Assembly: GCA_945827765.1 (NCBI GenBank)
Contig: CALZPS010000070.1
Span: 1-7,507, forward strand
Direction of reading: 5' to 3'
Length of the DNA: 7,507 nucleotides
DNA from: an uncultured Lachnospiraceae bacterium
Lineage (GTDB): Bacteria; Bacillota; Clostridia; Lachnospirales; Lachnospiraceae
Shown here piece by piece: positions 1 to 5,999 of the stretch. The stretch's first letter is position 1. Every line of letters starts with the position of its first letter. Made by a program: the position numbers and the translations under genes. The notes beneath the pieces were generated by a model that did not search any database, was not told the DNA's origin, and saw nothing but the letters and a program-made list of their open reading frames with translations.

Positions 1-46
1 AGATCTAGTACGGTCTCGTGGGCTCGGAGATGTGTATAAGAGACAG
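1..46 (+). other. Untrimmed Nextera i7 (P7-side) sequencing adapter, not genomic
   Basis: Reading inward, the sequence has the last four bases of the P7 arm (AGAT, 1-4), an 8-base index (CTAGTACG, 5-12), the Nextera read-2 primer arm (13-27) and the 19-base Tn5 mosaic end (28-46). This order matches the standard Nextera i7 adapter; the index is the reverse complement of CGTACTAG, which I recognise as index N702. Genomic DNA starts at 47. This is library construction sequence left in the assembly, so it should be trimmed and not annotated as biology. Confidence 0.98.
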
Positions 47-187
47 CAGGTCTACTTCTCGGGGAGTCTGGTGAAAGTGGAAATTGGTCTTGCCAAAGGT
101 AAAAAGTTATATGATAAGCGGGATGATATTGCCAAGAAGGATCAAAGACGTGAGGCAGAGCGCGACTTCAAGGTGCGGAATATTTAA
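47..187 (+). CDS. smpB: SsrA-binding protein SmpB, C-terminal part (5' end missing)
   Basis: SmpB binds the tRNA-like domain of tmRNA and brings it to stalled ribosomes for trans-translation. Only the last 46 codons are present. The reading frame is open from the first genomic base (47) to TAA at 185-187. The visible peptide begins [18 protein letters not shown] and carries KGKKLYDKR followed by a lysine, arginine and glutamate rich tail ([15 protein letters not shown]). The GKKxxDKR motif and the basic helical tail are characteristic of SmpB, where the tail enters the empty mRNA channel and decoding centre. SmpB is normally about 150-160 residues, so roughly 105-110 N-terminal residues lie outside the window. 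The cut is caused by the sequencing adapter and not by a mutation. The partner RNA gene, ssrA, lies about 2.35 kb downstream on the same strand. The frame is too short for a standard ORF cutoff and lacks a start, but the motif match is strong. Confidence 0.93.
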   Translation, partial: QVYFSGSLVKVEIGLAKGKKLYDKRDDIAKKDQRREAERDFKVRNI

Positions 188-256
188 ATGATACCGGCAA
201 AGACGTGCTTTTTTGGGCGTTATGCGCAAGTTGTGGTTATGATATACACAAAAGAT

Positions 257-263
257 AAAGGAG
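257..263 (+). promoter_or_regulatory. Ribosome binding site of the PF06541 permease gene
   Basis: AAAGGAG lies 9 nt before ATG 273 and 6 nt before GTG 270, so both starts are served. I prefer the ATG. A third start, ATG at 266, is in another frame and gives only a short peptide that ends within about 35 codons. Confidence 0.75.
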
Positions 264-272
264 CGATGAGTG

Positions 273-1565
273 ATGGAGAACTTATTTCAGATATTTTATT
301 TGTTTCTGTGTTATTCATTTTTGGGATGGATACTGGAGGTTGTTTATTCGGCAATCCGCAAACGTAAATTTATAAACCGGGGATATCTCAACGGGCCACT
401 GTGTTCGATTTATGGTATCTCGGCGATGCTGATTTCATGGGTGCTGCAGGATTTGCGCGGCAATTGGGTGTTTTTGTATCTTGGAAGTATAATTTTTGCC
501 ACGATTATCGAGTGGACGGCCGGGCATATGCTGGAACGGCACGGCAACGGAAAATGGTGGGATTACTCGCACTTGAAGGGAAATCTGGGGGGATATATCT
601 GCATTCGTTTTAGTTTATTATGGGGATTTCTTGGAACTGTAGTCGTGATGTGGGGCAACGATTTGCTGCTGATCCCGTACGATTTAATGCCGAAACTGTT
701 TGCGAGAATCGTATTGATTGTGCTGGCGGTGATTGTGGCGATTGACGCGCTCGGTTCTTATGCGGTAATACATAAACTGCAAAATATGGATGTGATTTTG
801 GAGGCGAGCGACCGGATTGATGAGATTACCAATCAGTTCGGACATTCCGTCTCCGGATATATTGCCCGCAGAATGGAGAAGGCGTATCCGAAACGTGTTG
901 GCATAAAGCAGAAAGCAGAGCCGACTGTTTTTGCAGAAGGATGCGGGTTCTATAAACTGTTCATGCTGCTTGTTGTGGGGGCATTTCTGGGAGATATAGT
1001 GGAAACCTTATATTGCTTTGCTTTTTCCGGGGAATGGATGAGCCGCAGCAGTCTGGTATGGGGGCAGTTTAGTCTGGTGTGGGGGGTTGCAATGTGTCTG
1101 GCGACAGCCATGCTGTATCGTTACCGGGATCGTTCAGACGGTTTTTTGTTCCTGATTGGTGTGCTGCTTGGTGGCGCCTATGAATATTTTTGTAGTGTAT
1201 TGACGGAAACGTTGTTTGGCACCGTGTTTTGGGATTATAGCAGTTATCCACTCAATCTGGGCGGCCGTATCAACCTATTGTACTGCTTTTTCTGGGGAAT
1301 TGCTGCTGTACTTTGGCTGAAAAAGGTGTATCCGCTGTTGTCCGGCTGGATTGAAAAGCTGCCGATGAAAGTAGGTAAAATACTGACATGGGTGCTGGTG
1401 GTGGTTTTGAGTGTGGATATACTGGTGACCTGTGCGGCAATGATTCGTTATCAGGAGCGGAAGACAAATCCGGCTGCAAGTGATGAGATTGAGACATTTC
1501 TGGATGAAATGTTCTCGGATGAGTGGATGGAACAGCGATATCAGAACATGAAACTGGTGGAATAA
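273..1565 (+). CDS. Putative ABC transporter permease with two PF06541 (CmpB-type) domains
   Basis: A 430-residue polytopic membrane protein of the family usually named 'putative ABC transporter permease' (PF06541); substrate and biochemical role are unknown. The protein is an internal duplication. FLGWILEVVYS (17-27) matches FLGDIVETLYC (238-248), GPLCSIYG (41-48) matches GQFSLVWG (264-271), the WWDYS block (95-99) matches FWDYS (319-323), and LKGNLGGYI...LLWG (101-118) matches YPLNLGGRI...FFWG (325-342). The offset stays at 221-224 residues, so both halves hold a complete domain with several hydrophobic segments. They are joined by a charged, probably cytosolic linker (about 167-225), and a short acidic tail follows the last membrane segment (about 370-390). 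No ATPase subunit is encoded nearby, so the ABC label is only a family name. GTG at 270 is an alternative start adding one residue. The gene lies 85 nt after smpB and 75 nt before aroD, on the same strand, possibly co-transcribed. Confidence 0.88.
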   Translation: MENLFQIFYLFLCYSFLGWILEVVYSAIRKRKFINRGYLNGPLCSIYGISAMLISWVLQDLRGNWVFLYLGSIIFATIIEWTAGHMLERHGNGKWWDYSHLKGNLGGYICIRFSLLWGFLGTVVVMWGNDLLLIPYDLMPKLFARIVLIVLAVIVAIDALGSYAVIHKLQNMDVILEASDRIDEITNQFGHSVSGYIARRMEKAYPKRVGIKQKAEPTVFAEGCGFYKLFMLLVVGAFLGDIVETLYCFAFSGEWMSRSSLVWGQFSLVWGVAMCLATAMLYRYRDRSDGFLFLIGVLLGGAYEYFCSVLTETLFGTVFWDYSSYPLNLGGRINLLYCFFWGIAAVLWLKKVYPLLSGWIEKLPMKVGKILTWVLVVVLSVDILVTCAAMIRYQERKTNPAASDEIETFLDEMFSDEWMEQRYQNMKLVE

Positions 1566-1640
1566 GTGACACGCAGGAGAAGAAAAACAGGTTTGAGGAT
1601 GGAATCATAAGGCAGTTGAAAAGAAAGAGAATAGAAAGCT

Positions 1641-2396
1641 ATGAAGACTGTAAAAGTGAAAAACGTGGAAATTGGTACAGGAATACCCAAAATCTGTGTA
1701 CCACTCGTTGAAAAGTCGGCACTCATGCTCGCGGACAGGGCAGCTCAGGTCGGCAGGCAGGGAGGAGATATGGCAGAGTGGCGCGCGGATTATTTTCAGG
1801 ATATTTCAGATATGGACTTACTTTTGGAAACGGCAGGGAAGATACGCGAAAAACTGCAGGAGGTGCCGCTTTTGTTTACTTTCCGCACGGCGAAAGAAGG
1901 CGGGGAGCGGCAGTTGGAAACAGAAGAATACATAAGAATGAATGAACTGATGATAAAGTCAGGGCTTATTGATTTGGTGGATGTGGAGCTTTTCTCCGGG
2001 GAAGAGACAGTAAAGAGCCTGATTGAGACGTCCCATGCAAACGGAGTCAAAGTGGTGGTATCGAATCATGATTTTGAGAAGACTCCGCCGCGGGGAGAGA
2101 TTGTAAGCCGCTTGAGAAAAATGCAGAGTATGGGGGCTGATATTTCCAAAATAGCGGTGATGCCGCAGTGCCGCAAGGATGTGCTTACGTTGTTGGCAGC
2201 CACGGATGAAATGTATACGGAGTATGCCGACCGTCCGATTATCACGATGTCGATGGGGGAGTACGGTGTCATCAGCCGTGTGAGCGGGGAGACGTTTGGC
2301 TCTGCTGTGACATTTGGTGCGCTGGGGAAATGTTCTGCGCCGGGACAGATGACGGTCACCGATTTGCGGACGACGCTTGAGGCACTGCATCGTTGA
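1641..2396 (+). CDS. aroD: 3-dehydroquinate dehydratase, type I
   Basis: This enzyme converts 3-dehydroquinate to 3-dehydroshikimate in the shikimate pathway, through a Schiff base on an active-site lysine, in the cytosol. The 251-residue protein has the usual type I length (about 250) and all expected residues in register with the numbering I recall for the Salmonella enzyme: E46 and R48 (AEWRAD), R82 (FTFRT), H143 (SNHDF), the Schiff-base K170 (ADISKIAVMP), M203, R213, S232 and Q236 (CSAPGQ). The fold is a TIM barrel, so no membrane segments are expected or seen. The ATG is preceded only by a purine-rich stretch (AGAAAG) and not a full Shine-Dalgarno, so translation may be modest, but no better in-frame start gives the family N-terminus. 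Neither flanking gene belongs to aromatic biosynthesis, so this is an isolated aro gene. It ends 14 bp before the tandem repeats upstream of ssrA, with no clear hairpin-plus-T-run terminator of its own. Confidence 0.97.
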   Translation: MKTVKVKNVEIGTGIPKICVPLVEKSALMLADRAAQVGRQGGDMAEWRADYFQDISDMDLLLETAGKIREKLQEVPLLFTFRTAKEGGERQLETEEYIRMNELMIKSGLIDLVDVELFSGEETVKSLIETSHANGVKVVVSNHDFEKTPPRGEIVSRLRKMQSMGADISKIAVMPQCRKDVLTLLAATDEMYTEYADRPIITMSMGEYGVISRVSGETFGSAVTFGALGKCSAPGQMTVTDLRTTLEALHR

Positions 2397-2410
2397 ACTG
2401 CCATTTATTT

Positions 2411-2483
2411 TTCGAATTTTTTCCAGAAAAGACATTCGAATTTTTTCCAGAAAAGACATTCGGTTTTTTTTCCAGAAAAGACA
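2411..2483 (+). repeat. Three tandem direct repeats of 24-25 bp upstream of the ssrA promoter
   Basis: Units are 2411-2434, 2435-2458 and 2459-2483. The first two are identical: TTCGAA, a run of six T, then CCAGAAAAGACA. The third reads TTCGG, eight T, then the same CCAGAAAAGACA. Each unit contains the small inverted repeat TTTTC-CA-GAAAA. CGAAT at the start of one unit can pair with ATTCG spanning the start of the next. The third unit ends two bases before the -35 box of ssrA, in the place where an AT-rich UP element would sit. The array fills most of the aroD-ssrA gap. It could be an upstream activating region, a protein binding array, or simple slippage of a T-rich motif. No known repeat family is recognised. 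Confidence 0.9.
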
Positions 2484-2485
2484 CC

Positions 2486-2514
2486 TTGACATTCAGGACT
2501 CTTTTCATTAGAAT
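2486..2514 (+). promoter_or_regulatory. Sigma-A-type promoter of ssrA
   Basis: A perfect -35 box TTGACA (2486-2491), a 17-nt spacer and a -10 box TAGAAT (2509-2514, five of six consensus bases). Transcription would begin near G2521, giving a leader of roughly 17 nt that RNase P would remove to make the mature tmRNA 5' end. It is the best promoter match I see in the window, as suits an abundant stable RNA. Confidence 0.82.
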
Positions 2515-2516
2515 AA

Positions 2517-2535
2517 ATATGTGTCTACCACATAT
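2517..2535. promoter_or_regulatory. Perfect 7-bp dyad over the ssrA transcription start, possible operator
   Basis: ATATGTG-TCTAC-CACATAT is a perfect inverted repeat with a 5-nt spacer. It begins two bases after the -10 box and ends two bases before the predicted mature 5' end of tmRNA, so it covers the predicted start site and leader. This is the size and place expected for a repressor site. It is unlikely to act as a full RNA hairpin because the left arm lies mostly upstream of the predicted start. No specific regulator is recognised. Confidence 0.4.
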
Positions 2536-2537
2536 AG

Positions 2538-2879
2538 GGGCTTGTACTGGTTTCGACAGGGATTCTGAAAGTGGAGAAGCTATCCGCAGGCTGATGCGTC
2601 AAATCGCAAACTTAAAATTAAACGCTAACGATAATTTCGAATTAGCTGCAGCCTAAATGCTGCATGTCAGCCCCGGGGCACCCGTACCTTGGGAATCTGG
2701 CACCGACCATGCGGGAAACGATACCGGCAAAGCTTTGAACCGGCAGGCGTAATATGAAGCTACTGAAACCGTGAGGATGTTCGTTTCCGTGCGGCAGAGG
2801 GAATGAAAAAGAACGGACTATGATAGTAGAAGTACATGGGATGGATTTTTGGACGCGGGTTCGATTCCCGCCAGGTCCA
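2538..2879 (+). ncRNA. ssrA: Transfer-messenger RNA (tmRNA, 10Sa RNA)
   Basis: tmRNA rescues stalled ribosomes: its alanine-charged tRNA-like part enters the A site with SmpB, then its internal frame adds a degradation tag. The 5' part has the hallmark GGUUUCGACAGGG, and the 3' part has a T arm (GCGGG/CCCGC, loop UUCGAUU at 2860-2866). The ends are set by the acceptor stem: GGGCUUG (2538-2544) pairs with CAGGUCC (2872-2878). This gives G3-U70, the alanyl-tRNA synthetase identity pair, and one further U-G wobble. Starting one G earlier leaves mismatches. A2879 is the discriminator; CCA is not encoded (next bases are UAU) and must be added. The tag frame runs from the resume codon GCA (2606) to TAA (2654-2656), giving ANLKLNANDNFELAAA. 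Other structure is visible: CGCA/TGCG (2585-2588 with 2595-2598) ahead of the tag, as expected for the first pseudoknot, and GGAAACGA/TCGTTTCC (2714-2721 with 2781-2788) enclosing a later domain. Length is about 342 nt plus CCA. Confidence 0.96.
2606..2656 (+). other. tmRNA proteolysis-tag reading frame
   Basis: This is the internal message of tmRNA, read from resume codon GCA without a start codon. It encodes ANLKLNANDNFELAAA followed by TAA. The small, non-polar C-terminus is the part recognised by ClpXP-type proteases. The tag ends in LAAA, one alanine more than the common LAA ending. It is 16 residues if the resume-codon alanine is counted. The resume position is inferred from the UCGCAAAC context shared with well-known tmRNAs. 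Confidence 0.88.
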
Positions 2880-2883
2880 TATC

Positions 2884-2925
2884 AAAACTACCAACCGTCA
2901 ATATCCGATGGTTGGTAGTTTTTTT
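2884..2925 (+). terminator. Intrinsic terminator of ssrA
   Basis: AAAACTACCAACC (2884-2896) pairs perfectly with GGTTGGTAGTTTT (2910-2922). Three inner pairs (2897-2899 with 2907-2909, one of them G-U) extend the stem to 16 bp with a 7-nt loop. A run of seven T (2919-2925) follows. It begins five bases after the tmRNA discriminator, so it ends the ssrA transcript and separates it from the next gene. Confidence 0.95.
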
Positions 2926-3089
2926 GTATAGGAAGCGTTATTATCTATGCAAAAAAACTCCGGTAAAACACAAAGAATTTACAAATAAATGATTGTTGCA
3001 GCAGTGATTTCGTGTTAAACTGAGTCCATAAGCGTTATAGGGCAAAAGATTTTGACCCAATATACCATTGAAACTAGTTTTGAAATGAA

Positions 3090-3096
3090 AAGGAGG
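3090..3096 (+). promoter_or_regulatory. Strong ribosome binding site of the phospholipase C-family gene
   Basis: AAGGAGG, seven nt before ATG 3104, is a near-perfect Shine-Dalgarno and fixes this start. It predicts efficient translation. Confidence 0.88.
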
Positions 3097-3103
3097 TTGT
3101 AAT

Positions 3104-3925
3104 ATGCCTACCACATATGCACATTATAAATTCGGACAGGAAGTTCTAAACGCATTGCCGGGACCTCTTAAGAGTTCCATCGAAAAGAACCGTGAGCTGT
3201 TTGACATCGGACTGCATGGACCGGATATCTTGTTTTACTATCGGGTTGTGACAAAAAACCGGGTCAATCAGTTGGGGTATGCGATGCATGACCGGTTTGC
3301 GGATGAATTTTTTACAAGAGCGGCAAAAGTCCTGGAAAATGCATCGGACAAGGGTGCTGCAAGGGCGTATTTGTATGGATTCATCTGCCATTTTGCATTG
3401 GACAGCGAGTGCCATAATTATATAGAGAAGATGATTCAGGTAAGTGGAATTTCGCATTCGGAAATCGAGATGGAGTTTGACAGATGTCTGTTGGTGGAGG
3501 ATGGAATAGAGCCTGTTTCTTATTTAACCTGCCGCCATATCCATGCGACACAGAAGAATGCGCAGGTTATTGCTCCGTTTTTTGAGGGAATTACGGAGAA
3601 TGAGGTGAAACAGTCCTTGTCATGGCTGATTTTTTGCCACAAAATATTGCTGGCACCCGGAGCGGGAAAACGTAAATTATTGTTCGCAGTATTAAAACTT
3701 GTAGGAATGTATGATACCGCAAGCGGTATGGTGATGAGTCTGTCATCCAATCCGGCTTGTGAGAGTTATAATCATCTTTTGCAGAGGCAGTTTTCCGGTG
3801 CGGTGTCTGTCGCCGCAGGATTGATTTCGCAGTATCAGAAAGTACTGCTGGAGGGAAAAGAACTTCCGGAGCGGTTTCATCAGACGTTTGGTGCTGGAGA
3901 GCACTGGCAGGAACTGTGTGTATGA
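3104..3925 (+). CDS. Zinc-dependent phospholipase C family protein
   Basis: A 273-residue protein that looks like the bacterial zinc-dependent phospholipase C family (PF00882 type), whose classical members hydrolyse phospholipid head groups with a trinuclear zinc site. Candidate metal ligands are H7 (TTYAHYKFG), H38 and D41 (GLHGPDILFYY), H62 (AMHDRF) and the helix motif H96-xxx-D100-xxx-H104 (CHFALDSECHNYI). E122 and E124 (HSEIEMEFD) are other candidates. Unlike secreted clostridial phospholipases it has no signal peptide: the first residues are polar and the family core begins at once, so it is probably cytosolic, and a phospholipase activity is not proven. It also lacks a C-terminal C2/PLAT-like domain, since the protein ends soon after the helical core. 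It has its own strong ribosome binding site and follows the ssrA terminator, so it likely starts a new transcript. No clear promoter is seen; a weak TTGTTG/TAAACT pair lies at 2993-3021. Confidence 0.82.
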   Translation: MPTTYAHYKFGQEVLNALPGPLKSSIEKNRELFDIGLHGPDILFYYRVVTKNRVNQLGYAMHDRFADEFFTRAAKVLENASDKGAARAYLYGFICHFALDSECHNYIEKMIQVSGISHSEIEMEFDRCLLVEDGIEPVSYLTCRHIHATQKNAQVIAPFFEGITENEVKQSLSWLIFCHKILLAPGAGKRKLLFAVLKLVGMYDTASGMVMSLSSNPACESYNHLLQRQFSGAVSVAAGLISQYQKVLLEGKELPERFHQTFGAGEHWQELCV

Positions 3926-4065
3926 CGAGGGGAGCCTGCGTCTGCATAAACGACTTTCATATTGGAAGAGAACTGCCACCGGTGAAGAGCAGCAAACCCG
4001 GTGAGAAATAAAGAAACAAAAGAAACCGGACGGATGAAGAGCGAGAATGTCTGGGAGGAGGGTAC

Positions 4066-5322
4066 ATGGAGAAAAAATTTAAAATGACATCTTTGGAGAA
4101 AAAATGGGTACTTTATGATGTGGGAAATTCTGCATTTACGATGCTGGTAGCAACGATATTTCCGATTTATTTTAATCATTTGGCGGGAACCGCAGGAATA
4201 TCAGATGTTGATTATTTGGCATACTGGGGGTATGCAGCATCTGTCTGTACTCTGATTGTTGCATTTTTGGGACCTACGCTCGGCGCAATTGCCGATGTAA
4301 AGAATTACAAAAAGCGTATCTTTACTTTATTTCTGGGCATTGGTGTGGCAGGCTGTATTCTGTTAGGATTTTTATCTTCGTGGATTTGGTTTTTGGGCGT
4401 ATTTGTGTTGACGAAAGTGGGATATTCGGCGAGCCTTGTGTTTTATGATGCGATGCTTACAGACGTGACAGAGGAAGAACGGATGGATACCGTATCATCA
4501 AATGGCTTTGCCTGGGGATATATCGGGAGTTGTATCCCCTTTATCGCAGGGCTGGCAGTTGTGCTTGGCGGTGAAAGTATCGGACTTAATATGCAAACAT
4601 CCATGGTCATTGCATTTCTGATCACTGCGGTGTGGTGGCTGGTATCCGCAGTGCCGCTGCTGAAATCCTATAAGCAGAAATACTATATCGAGGAAAAGCC
4701 CCATATGGTAAAAGACAGCTTTATGAGACTTGGACATACGTTCAAGGAGATATATAAGCAGAAGCACATTTTCCTTTTTTTGGTGGCGTTCTTCTTTTAT
4801 ATTGACGGAGTATACACGGTTATTGATATGGCGACTGCATACGGAGAGGCACTGGGACTTGAAACAACAGGACTTTTGCTGGCACTTTTGCTGACACAGT
4901 TTGTGGCATTTCCGTCGGTGTTGATTATGAACCGTCTGGCAAAGAAAATCAAACCGACAACGGTTATTACTATTTGTATTGCAGCTTATCTGCTCATTTC
5001 ACTTTATGCATATGGGTTGGATAAACAGTATGAATTTTGGATTCTGGCTGTGGCAGTAGGAATGTTCCAGGGTACAGTACAGGCGCTTTCCCGTTCCTAT
5101 TTTGCCAAGATTATTCCGGCGGAGAAGTCAGGAGAATACTTCGGGCTGTATGATATCTGCGGGAAAGGTGCTGCAGTTGTAGGAACAGCACTGGTATCGG
5201 TATTGTCGCAGGTTACGGGAAAGATGAATATCGGTGTGGCATCCTTGTCTGTTTTGTTTGTAATCGGATTGCTTGTTTTCCGAAAAGCGGTCAAATTAAA
5301 TGAAATGAGGGAAACAAAATGA
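4066..5322 (+). CDS. MFS transporter, UMF1/ATG22-like family
   Basis: A 418-residue integral membrane transporter of the major facilitator superfamily, close to the UMF1 or ATG22-like group; yeast Atg22 exports amino acids from the vacuole, but the bacterial substrates are not known. Diagnostic features are the N-terminal YDVGNSAFT (17-25), the MFS loop motif LGAIADVKNYKKR (72-84), a charged central loop (about 200-235) between two six-helix halves, and SRSYFAKIIP with GEYFGLYDICGKGAAVVG (342-373) in the C-terminal half. Twelve membrane segments are expected and the hydrophobic blocks fit this. Length is normal for the family. The start has a GGGAGGAGGG Shine-Dalgarno (4053-4062). The 140 bp upstream (3926-4065) holds no gene, clear terminator or good promoter. 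The stop overlaps the response-regulator start by four bases (ATGA), which ties the transporter to the two-component system; it may carry the sensed compound or work with the sensor. Confidence 0.88.
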   Translation: MEKKFKMTSLEKKWVLYDVGNSAFTMLVATIFPIYFNHLAGTAGISDVDYLAYWGYAASVCTLIVAFLGPTLGAIADVKNYKKRIFTLFLGIGVAGCILLGFLSSWIWFLGVFVLTKVGYSASLVFYDAMLTDVTEEERMDTVSSNGFAWGYIGSCIPFIAGLAVVLGGESIGLNMQTSMVIAFLITAVWWLVSAVPLLKSYKQKYYIEEKPHMVKDSFMRLGHTFKEIYKQKHIFLFLVAFFFYIDGVYTVIDMATAYGEALGLETTGLLLALLLTQFVAFPSVLIMNRLAKKIKPTTVITICIAAYLLISLYAYGLDKQYEFWILAVAVGMFQGTVQALSRSYFAKIIPAEKSGEYFGLYDICGKGAAVVGTALVSVLSQVTGKMNIGVASLSVLFVIGLLVFRKAVKLNEMRETK

Positions 5323-5999
5323 GTCGTATGAAAATCCTGGTGGTGGACGATGAGAGCAGGATGCGAAAATTGGTGAGGGATTTCCTTGTCAAAGAGGGAT
5401 ATGTGGTTCTGGAGGCCGCAGACGGCGTGGAGGCACTGGATATCTTCTATGCAGAGAAAGATATTGCACTTTTGATTTTGGACGTGATGATGCCGAAAAT
5501 GGACGGCTGGCAGGTCTGCCGGGAAATCCGTGAGCATTCGAAGGTTCCGATTATCATGCTGACAGCCCGTTCTGATGAACGGGATGAGCTGCAAGGTTTT
5601 GAGATGGGTGTGGATGAATATATCTCTAAACCGTTTAGCCCCAAGATACTGGTGGCTCGTGTGGAGGCAATCTTGCGCAGAACCGCAGGAATGGAGAAGA
5701 ATGAGGTGCTGAGTGCGGGGGGCATCACAGTGGACAAATCCGCACATATCGTGCAAATTGACGGACAGACGGTAGAACTAAGCTATAAAGAGTTTGAATT
5801 GCTGGCGTATTTTCTGGAAAACCGCGGCATTGCCCTGTCAAGGGAAAAGATACTGAATAATGTGTGGAATTACGATTATTTCGGGGATGCCCGTACAATC
5901 GACACACATGTGAAGAAATTACGCAGCAAACTGGGTGAAAAAGGCGACTGCATCAAGACCATATGGGGTATGGGTTACAAATTTGAGGTAGAAGAATGA
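5319..5999 (+). CDS. Response regulator, OmpR/PhoB family (receiver plus winged helix)
   Basis: A 226-residue DNA-binding response regulator. The receiver domain (about 4-118) has the acidic pocket D10 and D11, the phosphoacceptor D55 (LLILDVMMPKMDGW), switch residue T82 (IIMLTAR) and K104 (YISKPF), so all phosphorylation residues are intact. The C-terminal winged-helix domain (about 130-224) has the family block LSYKEFELLAYF (154-165), the recognition helix region RTIDTHVKKLRSKLG (192-206) and the wing IWGMGYKF. The start overlaps the transporter stop by ATGA, with GAGG at 5307-5310 as ribosome binding site; an internal ATG at 5328 would lose only three residues. The end overlaps the kinase start by ATGA as well. 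It is presumably phosphorylated by that kinase and controls this operon or nearby genes, but no target site is identified. It resembles the VanR/PhoP/YycF branch in general layout; I do not assign a gene name. Confidence 0.95.
   Translation: MSRMKILVVDDESRMRKLVRDFLVKEGYVVLEAADGVEALDIFYAEKDIALLILDVMMPKMDGWQVCREIREHSKVPIIMLTARSDERDELQGFEMGVDEYISKPFSPKILVARVEAILRRTAGMEKNEVLSAGGITVDKSAHIVQIDGQTVELSYKEFELLAYFLENRGIALSREKILNNVWNYDYFGDARTIDTHVKKLRSKLGEKGDCIKTIWGMGYKFEVEE

Noticed and set aside
190..214. Possible terminator after smpB (AAAG-ACGTG-CTTT followed by T residues)
   Set aside because: The stem has only four pairs and the T run is part of the stem, so it is too weak to call.
1959..2492. 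A 177-codon reverse-strand open frame across aroD and the tandem repeats
   Set aside because: Its repeated N-terminal peptide simply translates the DNA repeats, and the rest is antisense to aroD.
2393..2656. An 88-codon open frame (TTG start) running from the end of aroD to the tmRNA tag stop
   Set aside because: It crosses the tandem repeats and the ssrA promoter and only becomes meaningful at the tag, which is read from a resume codon inside tmRNA. It has no ribosome binding site of note.
190..2732. A 13-base match (GATACCGGCAAAG) just after smpB (190-202) and inside ssrA (2720-2732)
   Set aside because: One 13-base match is near chance expectation in 7.5 kb, and the flanks do not match. 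A biological link between smpB and ssrA makes it tempting but not supported.
2993..3021. Promoter for the phospholipase C-family gene (TTGTTG, 17 nt, TAAACT)
   Set aside because: Both boxes match consensus poorly. A second option, TTGACC at 3052, has no good -10. A promoter is expected here after the ssrA terminator, but I cannot place it.
3926..4065. Hidden gene or RNA in the 140-bp gap before the transporter
   Set aside because: There is only a short palindrome (CACCGGTG) and a similar CCGG-containing stretch. I see no open frame with a start signal, no terminator and no recognised RNA motif.
5097..5756. A 219-codon reverse-strand open frame opposite the transporter and response regulator
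   Set aside because: It is the antisense of two well-supported genes, its product is histidine and cysteine rich with no recognisable domain, and it spans a gene junction.
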